From Phalacrocorax aristotelis (taxonomy: Eukaryota > Chordata > Aves > Suliformes > Phalacrocoracidae), in contig NC_134282.1 of NCBI RefSeq assembly GCF_949628215.1, positions 16,596,723-16,660,722 of the forward strand: a stretch of DNA of 64,000 nucleotides, in the 5' to 3' direction. Made by a program: the position numbers and the translations under genes. Below are positions 13,156-24,448 of the stretch, piece after piece. Under the pieces are notes generated by a model, which saw only the letters and a program-made list of their open reading frames with translations, was not told the DNA's origin and did not search any database. Numbering within the stretch: position 1 is the first letter of the stretch; the number at the start of each line of letters is the position of its first letter.

Positions 13156-14915
13156 ATTAATGTTAATGATTTCAACACTGCTGAAATGAAATGTTTTGAT
13201 TGATCTGACAGTGATGGTTTTATTTCATCAGTTTTGAATTTGTGACATTCTTGAGGCTCAAAAATTTTTGGTAGGGAAAATGCTCAAATTCCCAAAAATA
13301 GATTTTATTTCTGAGGTGCGATGCTTTTAGACTTGGCTGACCAGGAAACCTTGCGATGCTCAGTTTACAATGTAAACCCAGCTCATGAAAAATCCTGAAC
13401 GATCACTTCACAATGTGCAGGCAGAAGGGTCCCTCCCAGTGACACCAACAGCACAGGATGGGACAGGCAGCAATAACACTGCAGGCACTTGGGTATCAAC
13501 AGAGCTGGGAATTTGATAGTCTTGGATATCTGCTTTATACTAAAAAAATTCCATCTTTACTACATGGTTATGAAGGCCACTGCGTATATTTGTTGGTTTA
13601 CCTGTGCGTCCCCTAATGCAACCCAGAGATGTAACAGAGGATTACAAGAGCCACACATTTGTCCCAGCCTAATAAAAGCCAGGGGGGCCATAGACCCCAT
13701 ACCCACACCCCATAGACTCCAAATCCATAGATTGTCACAAGTACTCATTTTGCTAGTGGTCTGGAAGTGCTAGACTCTCTCTCAACTTACCTGATAGCAT
13801 GCAAACAAGGGAAAAAGCCAAGAAAAGTGACTTGGATGAGAAGATGTGAAGCTGAATGAACCTTTTCTACCCAACTACCTGGAAGGTGACAGGCAAAGCA
13901 ACCTAAGAGTGAGTTTGTTTTCTGTGGTTAGGGCAGAATTCCAAGATGTATGTTCAACATTCTGGCTTGGTCTCTCAAGAAAAGGGATGGTGTTTCCTTC
14001 CCATCTTTCTATCTTGTGATAGCTGAGTGAGCACTTTTTGGGTCAGAGACTTTCTGTGTGTGCATGTTCACCGCTGGGTGACATTTGAATGCTGCATGGA
14101 ACTGTGTTTCTGCTTGCATGGCCCTGGTGGCAGTGGCGGGGCCTCAGGATCTCTGCAGGCATACCATGAAACAGCCAGGAAAATGTTCCCCTCTAAGGAG
14201 GTGTCCCCAAATGATCTTGATGCTTGGACTACACACAGTCATCTTTCTTTAATGGCCTTTCGCAGACATAATGGGGAGGAAAATGATACTTATGAGAAAT
14301 GCACAAGGACTGAAATGCAAAAGTGAAAATGTTTTATTGAAAAGCAAAATAAAATAATACTGACACTTCATAGACAAAATATCACAAAGGCAAAAACATA
14401 CAGAAAGGAGAGGGGAAAACTCTGGAACAACTGTACAGCATCAAATGGCACGGGGCAGGGGAGATACTTTTTCCAATTTGTACCACACTGTTTCCCCATG
14501 AAATAACAATGAGGAACTTTATATGATCTGCATATTGATAAATGTTAGGTTAGAGCACAGGAGCTTAAATGAATCAACAGAACTAGACAGATGCTATGAC
14601 AGAATCCCATAATGAAAACCACATGTGGCATAGGATGAAATGGCAGGCGTATTTGAGGTGCTTTGCAGATCTGCATTACAGCTGGGACTGGGATTTACCC
14701 CTGGCCAGATAGCTCCCAGCAAGGCCAGTGGTAAAGCTCCCGGGGGAGCAAAGCCTGCTCCAGCACTATTCCTCTGGACCTCTCGGGCCCCCTTCAGACC
14801 ATCACACCTTTTGTCTTCTGGGTGCTCTGCTGATGTCTCTCAGTAATCCTGTTCTGGGGTTGCAATGGGACCACGGGCCACTGCAATGTATGCCAGAGAA
14901 AGTCCTGGTCCATTA

Positions 14916-14921
14916 TTTATT
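14916..14921 (-). terminator. IL1RAP: Possible polyadenylation signal for exon 10a
   Basis: AATAAA on the minus strand, about 2.5 kb after the exon 10a stop. Another AATAAA lies at 14338-14333. If either is used, the CR1 copy at 16.3-16.7 kb is part of the 3' UTR. Nothing in the sequence decides between them. Confidence 0.25.
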
Positions 14922-16276
14922 TGGCAAATGCTTTGAATAAAATCAGCAAAATAAATGAGGTGGATTTAACTTCCTAAATAATCAGACTAACTGAAACATC
15001 AGCAGAAGTTCTCTTGGTACCTCAGCCAAAAGCGAGATGTGATATGGTGAGACCTGGAATGTTAATTGAATTTATGTGTATTTTTGAGTCAATTTTTAAA
15101 AAATTAAATTGGAATCTAACACAGTTCTTCTCTGGCCTCAGGGTCTCTCCTCTGCCTGCAGATCTGGCAGCTGATTACAGGAATGTTGAAAACACAAACA
15201 AAAAGGTGAAGCTGGGCAAAATGACATGGCTGCAATGGCTTCACAAAGCTGAGCATGGTTTTGGATGCTGTCTTGTACAAATGAAGCCTCTGGAGCGTGG
15301 GAAGCAGCTCTGCCCCTCCACAGACAGCCACAGTAGAAAAGCTCATAACAACAAAGCTTTTAAGCACCTCTGAGCAGATGAGGAGCTCCACTGCCTTCAG
15401 CGAAGCTAGCTGCAATTTTACCTGCTTAAAGAAAAGCTTACTTGGGGCAGGAGGGGGGGATGAAGAGGCATGTAAGAAGGTCTATTTGTTCCATGTTTGT
15501 ACAGTACCTGCCCAAAGGCATGGGAAACTGTGGCTCCCCACTGCCCTGGAATAACATTATTAATCATAAGATACCAAGAGCAAGGGGCTTTGCTGACACC
15601 AGGATTCAGCCCCATACCTTTAATGCTGGGCTGCTGACTGGATGCTTTCAAACCTCCCTGCCCAGCTGGGTAAATAGTGCATAGACTCCAAATTGCAACA
15701 CTTTTTAAAGGCCATCATGAATGGCTATGCTTCATCCGCTGGACACCAACAGAGCAAAAACATGAGTCAGGGGTGACTCAGGAGCAACCATTATCAACAA
15801 AAAATAAGCATGCACTTAGTGTGTGTAATACTGAATTCAACAATTAAGTGGGCCAGCCCTTGCATTGGGAGCTACAGGAGTATGGACACACCCCCAGAGC
15901 TTGTAGTTTTATGTGAAAACATTCTGAACAGTACCAGTCAATGCCAGGGTCCCACTGTGCTTTAGTCTGCCCTACAAGGGAAGGGACACTCCCCTCCTTG
16001 GTCTGAAAAACCTGTCTGCTGAGGGTTAACTCACCAGGTCCTCTACTATGCCTGCTGCCTCCCATCGAAGCAAGGACTGGTACTCAGTGTTTTTTTTATA
16101 TTTATATGTGCAAAGGTCACAGAAGCTGAGATACGTCCTCTGTTCTGCAGCTTATTACACTGGGCTAGAAACAAGATAGGTGGAGACTTACTTTGTAAAG
16201 CCAAGGTTAGTTTAAAGCTGAGTCCTGGATTATGAATGGTGATGTTGTTCATACCCAGACAGAGAACACTGAGTGT

Positions 16277-16680
16277 TCACAGAATAGTTTGGGTTGGAAG
16301 GGACCTTTAAAGCTCATCTAGTCCATCGCCCCTGCAGTGAGCAGGGACATCTTCAACTAGATCAGGTTGCTCAGAGCCCCATCCAACCTGATCTTTAATA
16401 TTTCCAGGGATGGGGCATCTGCCACCCCTCTGGGCAACCTGTTCCAGTGTTTCACCACCCTCACTGTAAAAAATTTCTTTAAATCTAGTCTGAATCTATC
16501 CTTTTTTAGTTTAAAACCATTACCCCTTGTCCTATTGCAACAGGCCTTATTAAAAAGTCTGTCCCCATCTTTCTTATAAGCTCTCTTTAAGTACTGAAAG
16601 GCCACAATATGGTGTCCCCAAAGCCGCCTCTTCTCCAGGCTGAACAACCCCAACTCTCTCAGACTTTCCTCATAGTCTTA
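16277..16680 (-). mobile_element. CR1 LINE 3' fragment
   Basis: The plus strand starts CACAGAATAGTTTGGGTTGG, the reverse complement of a CR1 3' end. The minus-strand frame has [23 protein letters not shown] and VKHWNRLPRGVADAPSLEIL, the conserved C-terminus of CR1 ORF2. It is 5' truncated and lies about 0.7 kb after the exon 10a stop. Confidence 0.92.
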
Positions 16681-17393
16681 TCCAGCTGGACAGAGCTAGC
16701 AGTTTTTAGTATGTTCAGGTAAGTTTGTAGGGTCTCCTGGGGAGTTGGACATATATATCCAGTGCCATCCCAGAGGCCTTGGCAGCACCTTGCATGATGC
16801 TTTCCCCCAGCCAGCAGCACAGAGGCAGTAGGCGGGTTCAGTAGTAAATTAGGGTTCATTGCAGTGCTTGTGAAGTCCCTGAGTTTACTCTACAAAGAGG
16901 CATCTCCCAGACATGCTCCATTGCCTGTACTAATGAGAGATTTCCCTAGATTATAGGCATTACAGGCCTGAAGGATCTGGGGTGCTCAGGAGGCTGCAGA
17001 GTCCCAGAGACTAATCACTTATTAGTAGAAATGCTACAATACAAATATCACCTATGTGAATGCATCTGCTCCTACAGAAACGTGGGGAGCAAAGATGAGG
17101 AGCCTCAAGAATCTACGCTTCCCCCACTGAAGCAGAAATCTGTGATCTCACAGTGATCAGGACTACATAACTGGCACAGGTATGAAAGGCTCTATACTGG
17201 AGCCACCTTTCAAACTGTTCACCAGCCTCTGCCACAGGGACCAATGACCAGGAAAGAGTGAAGCCACTTAGGAGAGGAAAGGAGCTCCATCCTGACTAAC
17301 AAAGGTCCCATAGGAACTGGATCTAGGAGTACTGGCCTATACAAATACCATGCTATCACAAAGTGCTGGCTGCATCCCACCTGGATAGCCAAT

Positions 17394-17992
17394 TTAGACC
17401 TTGGGCCCAGGGCTTGTGTGGTTGATGACAAGGATGTGCATTTGCAGAGAGGAGGTGTATGCATCTTTGGTCTCTCTACTGCCAGGGCAGTAGAAAAGCT
17501 GCAGGGAGGCATGACTATCCTCTGAAATGTTTGGGACACAGTCCTTCATGGCAAGAACCTTGAGTTCCTTCCCATCCCCTGGCCTAACTTGTGGATTTTG
17601 GGGGTTTGTTTTGTTGTTTTCTGATGATGGTGTTAAACATTTCTCAGGGATACGTATGAGCCCATCAAGGCTCAAGCTCCTGCTAATTTTTTTCACTGGC
17701 ATTTCCACCTGCAGCTGCTTCCAGAACCTGCCCTTTGGGAACTTGGACTTCTCGCCTTTCCATTTAATGACAGTCAAGGCCGCCTTGGCCTGCTTCAGCT
17801 CCTTCACTTTGCTCTTCTTGATGGCTTTGTACTGCACTAGAATGACTTTGATGTTACCCTTGGAGGCCATATGCTCTAGACCAGCCTTGAGCTCCAGCAG
17901 GGCCTGTGTCCCCTGCAAGACGTAGTTAGGGCTCAGGACAACAAGCAGACGTCGGCTTTTCTGGATGAAGCTCAGGGTTTCGTCTGTGACAA
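17394..17992 (-). CDS. IL1RAP: IL1RAP coding exon 10a: TIR second half, common membrane form, with extended tail
   Basis: Acceptor TCTCCCAG is followed by TTGTCACAGACG, reading IVTDETLSFIQKSRR, then a stretch with LLELKAGLE, VILVQYKA, VIKWKGEKSK and GRFWKQLQVEMPVKK. FW is TIR box 3. This exon gives the signalling-competent form that recruits MyD88. The mammalian protein ends about 20 residues after box 3 with a peptide like SYSSLKNV. Here the in-frame sequence departs after SRSLSLDG and runs to a stop at 17396-17394. A peptide SYVSLRNV followed by TAA (17635-17633) sits in a different frame. The tail after VKK is 97 aa, against about 20 in human as recalled. The TIR part is certain; the last 79 codons may be a real extension or an artefact of an indel. 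Confidence 0.93.
17633..17660 (-). other. IL1RAP: Frame change at the IL1RAP C-terminus; ancestral stop out of frame
   Basis: On the minus strand, bases 17650-17633 read TCC CTG AGA AAT GTT TAA in a frame offset from the TIR frame. This gives SLRNV and a stop, preceded by SYV in the same frame. It lines up with the mammalian ending SYSSLKNV. The TIR frame reads straight through it. The offset implies a net indel not divisible by three close to 17651-17665, just after the codons for SLSLDG. Confidence 0.75.
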
Positions 17993-20728
17993 CTGGGAGA
18001 AAGAAACATTGAGGTGGTTAGTGATGGCTGAGAACATGCTGCTGAGCTGCTAGTGTAACACCAGGTGTCTCCTGAAGGAGACAACGATAAATCCCTTGGA
18101 GGCCCTCTCCAGAGACTATACTGGTGCTTCCCAACCCTACAAGTGATTCCAGGTAGGGTCTCCTACACCACAGCTGGTACCCACTACCCCTTATGGCACC
18201 ATCTTCTATTCCCAGGTCCAGGCTGCCTACAGATGTGTTTCCTCCTCCCTATGCTAAACAGAGATGCCTGAGGTAGCTACATTTAAAAGGCACTGTCCTA
18301 CATGGTAGTGACACCACCTTATGTTATGAGGGTGCCATGTGGCCAAGAGGGCTGCTCTTGTAGGCTCAGATTTAGCTTCCTTCTAGTGAGAGTGGAAAAA
18401 GAGGCTCTCTGGAGCAAAGCAGAAAAATTGCCAGCTGGACAACACATGACCTCAAGAAAAAGACTCAGCCTGAAAAGGCATTGGGAAGCCCAAATGCCTA
18501 CACGTACATCCTCCTCTGGCAGAAAGCCAGAATGATGCTGGGTAATCCCTTCACTCCTCTTGCCTCTCTTTCCCCACACCAAACACACACAATAAGTATC
18601 TACACCCTCCCTGAGTGTCCTCATGGATTAGTTTGCTTTGGAAATACTCCCATCCTAATTCCTGTTACTCATCCAGCTGTTCCTGTTGCTGTCATCAATG
18701 AAAGAAGATTTGAGTGTTTCTAGAAGTGACAAGGAAACTGCTCTGAGGACTTTTAATGAAGTGTCCCAAAAGTGACAACCTTCAAGCTGGAGGCATGTCA
18801 TGGTAACTGTGGATCCTCTTTGATTTTCTAACATCTGCAGGTAGACTGTCCTTAGGCACATTTCTGTAATTAATGTGAAAATTCCTTGTAAGTGTGAATC
18901 CCAGTGCTTGCACTCTCTGCTGCAGGATCTCCCACACGTCATTGACAAGGGAGTGCTCTTGACTGGTCATAAAATACAATGGAGAATAAAATAACACTGA
19001 CAGGCAACTTCATTTATTTGTCAAGCACATTTGATTAGTTCCTGTCAGCAAACTTGCAGGATAATCCATCTTCGACTGTTTCTTCATCAAGGACAACATA
19101 ACTCTCTACCTGTGACACAGATGCATACTCTGGAGGCATGACACCAGCTGCCAGAAGCTATTTCCTGGACCGCCATGCTTCTGGCAAAAAGGTTAGTCAA
19201 ATTCCAGCTAAACAGCAATGGGAAAGTCCCAGCAGTGTTGCAAATGGCAGTGCAATGATGAGCCACCCCAGTGGTGCTCCACAGGGCTGGTGCTGGATTG
19301 AGGCTGGCAGTGACTGCCACAGTAAGCAGGGATGGGAGTGCTCCAGGCATAAGAGTGAAGGGCCAGGAGCGCAGGACAGCTGTGCTGGGAGAAAAATGAG
19401 ACCCTCCAAAGGGACAGGGGAAGGATGTCAAGAAGTAGCAGAGGGAATGGGAGGGTGATGTATGTCTTGAGGAACAACTAGTGAGAACAGCTCAGAGCAC
19501 ACCTGCTCTGATGCTTGGCACTGGCATCAAGCAAATAGAGCCTGGAGGGTGCCCTGCTATGTCATCCAGGCTCTCTCTAGAAGGAACATCATCAGGGTTG
19601 CAGCTGTCTCACTATCCCCTGAGGCACATATATTTATTTGCTTTCAAACGTAGAGGTGCTGTGTCCTGGCAGTGATGTAGGAGATAAAGATAAAAGATCC
19701 CAGTCTGATTCTGCTCCCTCTGTCACACAGCTGGGCTGGGACTCCAGCAGTTCCTCCTGTCCTAACCAAAAGGAACCCCAACAGACTTTAGCAGCACAGG
19801 TTCTGTTCTTTCAACAGTGACCCAAAGCACATGAATTCAAAGTGGGGCAGTCTGCACTGGCAAAAGTTCAGGCTTTCAGCTTTTAGTTGGCATTAGGGAT
19901 CATACAGAAAACTGAGCCTCCGGGACACTGGAAACAGAGTGTTGGCTAGATTTATGCCTTTGCTGTGGCACCTGTGTGACTGTATGCATATCTGGACAGT
20001 TTCACAAACTTCCATTCTTGGTGATCCCTGCATCCCTCCAGCAGACACTGTGTCCAGAACCTTGTATGATTTAGCTTGCAACAGTGAAAAACAATCTACA
20101 TCTTAGTGAAGAGATGAGTCTCACTACCTGCAACAAAGTACTCTTAATCACAGCAACTTAATTCTATGCCATGTTCGACACAGACTCTCTAATTAATGAG
20201 GGTGAGTGGGAGGCCTTCTGGGAGGCCATGTTATCTTCTCACTGATGTTGGCATGGTGGTCTCCGCACCTCCCTGAAGCAGACAATTCTGGCTTTTAGAG
20301 GCACTCACCGTTACCCTCTGTGAGCTACCAGTCTGGTCCAGAATTACACTCCCCCGACTTTTTTTTCTAGCCTTGACTTTATCCCCTTTTTTAAGGCAGC
20401 TCAGAGAGTTTGCATGAAGGTCAGCGGTCCAGTTCCTTCATGTTGATAGATCAATCACTGCTGCACATCACTCCTGGGGAGAGCAACTGAAAAGACCAAC
20501 AACCACTACTTGCCCACCGCAGCCTTTTTGGTGGCCTGGAGCATCTGCAACATTGTCATGTGAAGCAAAAACATTAGAAGATACCAACAAGAGTTTGTTA
20601 ACAGAGATGGGGAAAAACCCAAAAGGATAAAGTTAATCTGGACAGGCCATTTCCTATCAATTATCAGTACCTCAAAGAACAATAAAAAGAGGATGTGCAT
20701 GGAGCACAGCCCCCTGTGAAATACTCAC
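17993..20728 (-). other. IL1RAP: IL1RAP intron between exon 9 and exon 10a
   Basis: About 2.7 kb bounded by donor GTGAGTAT and acceptor TCTCCCAG. No repeat or coding stretch was recognised. Confidence 0.85.
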
Positions 20729-20872
20729 TTCCCCCAGGGAGGCTGTCTCTGTCGAAGATACACAGCTTGTACCCAAACTCGTTCTCCAAAACTCCTCGCA
20801 GCGTCAGCAGCACAAATTCTTCCTCCTCTGCATTGCGTGCGTAGGACACGTACACATCGTATTCCTTCCCAT
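20729..20872 (-). CDS. IL1RAP: IL1RAP coding exon 9: first half of the TIR domain (boxes 1 and 2)
   Basis: The exon is 144 bp and encodes about residues 405-453. It reads [20 protein letters not shown], then [20 protein letters not shown] and DRDSLPGG. The DVYVSYA stretch is TIR box 1, and the RDSLPGG segment is box 2 with the BB loop that contacts MyD88. The donor GTGAGTAT leaves a single A. That A joins TT (isoleucine, proximal exon) or AT (asparagine, distal exon), so both terminal exons fit without a frame change. Confidence 0.97.
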
Positions 20873-21784
20873 CTGAGCATTGAGAGCACAGAGAAACACA
20901 AACGGCAGAAGAGACACTTGTGATACTGCACATGCTGAGCCTTGACTTACTTTGCAGGAAAAGCAGGTATGAAGGCTTGCTTTGAGCCCAGGCATCGCAG
21001 GTTAAAACACGTTAATTTCCCTAGTTACAAGACAGCAGCACTGCCTCTTTGACTACCAAGCCTGAATCTGCAGGTACACAGACACTGCTGGGTTGCTGAA
21101 GGCACAAGACTGCAGCAAGGTGACCAACCCGTTCTGTGCAGGGTCCTTCTGTCACCTCTGACATTACTTCCTCTCATTGCTGTCTATCCACACAAGCAGT
21201 CCCACCAGACAGGCTTGCACCCTGCCTACACCCTCTGAGAGCTGCCGCACCCCGTTGGCAGGTTCACAGCACAAGCTGCAAGGGCTTGAGCACCCTCCAC
21301 ATTCTACAGAGGAAGGAATCTCAGCTCAGAGTCCCAAGAGATGAACTCCTGCTAGCACAGGGAAGCTGTGGAAGAGCAGAGGACAGAAGGGTGATTTCCA
21401 GATCCATCTTTTTGGATGCCTTCCCACATTTTAAAGCAAATCATCCTGGATTCACGAATCCTTACATAGTCACCAGAAAAAACAGGGACTTACTGAAACT
21501 TGGTGACTTATCTTGACCATCTAGATCAGATGAAACAGCTAGCCATCAGCAGGGTAGTCCCCCAGGGAGCCTGAGGTGTCCATGCTTCACCTCTGCAGAG
21601 AATACAGAGGATTGCTCTCTTCTTTCCCCTAAGCGTGACTTCTCTTGCTCTAAAATGACCCACACAACACTGAATGCAGGTATAAAAATGGAAGGGGTTA
21701 AAAATAGCTTAGATGAAAATTCCTATCCCTAAATGGTCTGACCTGTAGCAGGATAAAATAAATATAAGCCCTTTAACTCCTTAC
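20873..21784 (-). other. IL1RAP: IL1RAP intron between exons 8 and 9
   Basis: A 912 bp intron bounded by GTAAGGAG and ATGCTCAG. Nothing else was recognised in it. Confidence 0.85.
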
Positions 21785-21934
21785 CTAGAATGGTTTCATC
21801 TGTTCCAAAATGAGCTCGATAGAAGAGGACCATTTCAAGCCAATAAACGTGATAAATGACTATCAGCACCACAACGAGAAGGATGGTTGCCCCGAGTCCA
21901 CAGGCCAGCTCCACAGTGTACTTCGGTGCTACAA
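21785..21934 (-). CDS. IL1RAP: IL1RAP coding exon 8: transmembrane segment
   Basis: The exon is 150 bp and encodes about residues 355-405. After a short stalk (VVAPKYTVE) it encodes one hydrophobic helix, [20 protein letters not shown], then the juxtamembrane [20 protein letters not shown], almost unchanged from mammals. Acceptor TTGAACCCAG and donor GTAAGGAG flank it. This is the exon omitted or bypassed in soluble IL1RAP forms. Confidence 0.96.
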
Positions 21935-24299
21935 CTGGGTTCAAAAAGAAAGAGGGGGTCTGGTTTACAGAACAGGTTGGGCCTTCAGCTAAGCAGGCAC
22001 AAGCTTGTGTCACATGCAGCCAAACACCACAGAGGAACATTCAAGAGCCAAGCTGGCCCTTCAGAGGAAGGTGGCCAAGCTAAGACTTTTCTGGCAGGAC
22101 ACATGCTGGCTGGCTACCCTAGAGTCCCCATTCTGGGTTACTAGGTCTGGTTGGGTTGGCAAAGCATGTCAAAGTACAGGCTGGACTTCATCTCTGAACA
22201 AGACCCTGGGAGCAGCCAGATGATAGAATAACCTGTTGATGGAAACCACCCGCACAGTCCAAATCCAGCTCGTGAATGTGACTTTCTTAGCAGCATATGT
22301 AAACTCTTGGGGCAACACAATGGCATTTACTTCTAGGAGAGCTAGTCAAAGCTCACCTGCAGCAAAATAAAGGCAATGGCCACCATTTTCCCTCCCCATC
22401 AAATATACACAGTTCTTGTGGCTTGTCCCAGACTGACAGCAAGGATATAACTAGCCATGGCCTGATTGTTTTCTACCAGGAAAGAAGAATCAGAGTTCAT
22501 TACAGAAAAGCTGAAATGCTTGCAAGCAAATAGTACAACCTGTGGACATCAAGCCAGAACATTAGAGGCCCCCCTCCAAATCACACAGTGTCTGTCACAC
22601 CACTGCTGCTCCTTTGTATTAAGGACAGAAAATAACTCTTCCAACTGTATCCCTGGGCAACTCCATTTTTGTGGTGATTCAGATGGCAGCTGACAAGCAC
22701 ACTAGCAAACTACACAATTAAAAAACAGCAGTAAGTGGAAACAACACCAAATTCCAAGATTTAATAAGTCTTATTAGAAACTGAATTACAAAAAAGAAAA
22801 TGGAAGGAATTTAACAACTTCCATTAGGTGATGAGCAGCAGTAAGTACATGAGGAGGAGAGGGAAATCATCCAGAAAAAGCAGGAAACGTACATAACCTA
22901 ATGTAATGAAAGAGTTGGCGCCAACATATATAGCTACTTGCTGAAAACTCAAGGAATTGGGTTAAAAACTGGAACACAAGTGCTCAGAGGTTAGGTTCTG
23001 GCATGGTTGATATTCCTAATGTGAAGTGGGATGGTCTGCAGTGAGCTTTGCTAAAGGTTGATCTGCCAGCAGTGGTCAGGGATGGTTCTTGGATTTTGCT
23101 ATGGAACAGAGCAGAAGTGAGGGGTGGTAAGTAACCAGGTATGCTCAGAGCAAACCCACTCAACTGCCCAGGAGCAGACAGGGGAAGAAGAGAGAGGCTA
23201 GTACAGATCAGTCCATAGAAAACAGCATTTGGGTGCTGCTGTATAGAGAAAGAGTCTGAAGATTTTAGATTTGCTTCTGCTACATGTGCAACCATTATCA
23301 ACCCAGAAGAATTGCGTAAGTAGGATGAACACACTGGCAGATGGTTTCAGCCTCAGTTGTGTGTTTGGTCTATTGTTCCCCCCTAATAATCCAGAAAAGG
23401 TTTGTCCAAACGCATAGGATTAAAAAGGAAGGAGGACAAGTACCAACAAGGAAGAGAAAGAGCTCTTCCAGTAAAGACCTCTGTGAGCCTTTCCATGCTA
23501 ATGGGGCAGAGTGGGGGGAAGAAGGTGCCTGGCATGAGCTGCACAAGGCAGGGCAGCATCCCTTAAGAGAGGGGGGTGGTCTGACTTACAGCAAGCAGGT
23601 ATTGAAGCTCTAGATGAGGTTGGTAAGGAGGTGGAAATATCCACCTTAATCAGGAAACCTCACATACCTAGAGTGAAGGCTCTGTTCTTATTACTGAGAG
23701 GTGGGTCTGGGAAGCAGGAACAAAATCTTTGATGAAAGAAAAATGTAGGAAAAAAACCTACACTGGACAGAGCTGGATCAGTCCATACCATCCACGCTAA
23801 GATGGCTGTATCTAGATTGGAGCATCATCACAGCAAGGAGTAAAACCACAGAGCACTGTGGTTAGGCTGTCTCATTCCCTGAGCAATGTCAAGGAGTGCA
23901 GCCTGCCTTCTGGAGGATGCCAACTGGTAGCTGTTGCGTCATGCAAAACCCTCATGCAATCAAGTAACCTGAAATCATTTCAAGCAGCCTGTCCCCTGAG
24001 GTCTGCTTCATTTGTGGTGCATGGATTGCATGAGAACAACAGGTCTATCCACCCCTCTCTCTCCCCAGGCACTTGGCCATGGTAGGGTATGTGTGACATG
24101 TCTTTTGCTCCCTGAATCCAAGAAGCAGTGCAGTATGACAGTAATAATACAGCAGTGCATACAGAATGGCATGTGTTGCAGAAAAAGGCCTGATGGAATT
24201 ATTTGTTCCCCTACTGTTTTGAGGGCAAGGCTCGAGGCAGGACCAACAGCCCTCTCTGAGCATGCCTCATTTCACGCCCATGCTCTGCAAGTATTTTAC
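21935..24299 (-). other. IL1RAP: IL1RAP intron between exons 7 and 8
   Basis: About 2.4 kb between the Ig3 and transmembrane exons. In mammals the soluble receptor arises around this junction. Reading through the donor adds about 30 codons before TAG. No clear alternative terminal exon was identified. Confidence 0.8.
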
Positions 24300-24448
24300 C
24301 TTTCATGCGCACTACGGCCTGGCTATGGTCCTCGCCTTTGGCATTTCTGGCATAGCAAGTATAATTCCGTTTCAAGTCCTCTGTTGTGGCTTTTGCAACT
24401 GTTAGAGTCCTTATGACAGTTTTGTCTTCAAAATCTCTAGTAATTTCA
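24300..24448 (-). CDS. IL1RAP: IL1RAP coding exon 7: second half of Ig3
   Basis: The exon is 149 bp and encodes about residues 305-355. Acceptor TCTCTTACAG is followed by a frame reading SEITRDFEDKTVIRTLTVAK, then TTEDLKRNYTCYARNAKGE, ending RMK. It holds the second Ig3 cysteine (YTCYARNAKGE), the usual Ig C-terminal motif, and an NYT sequon. The donor is GTAAAATA. Phase is 2 in and 1 out. Confidence 0.95.

Larger units (their letters stand above)
11306..17393 (-). other. IL1RAP: Region between alternative terminal exons 10b and 10a
   Basis: For the b form this is intron; for the common form its right part is 3' UTR. It holds two CR1 fragments (13.07-13.16 and 16.28-16.68 kb). No further exon with IL1RAP similarity was found. 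Confidence 0.7.

Noticed and set aside
17527..17925. Plus-strand open frame of 132 codons opposite exon 10a
   Set aside because: Antisense shadow of the TIR exon.
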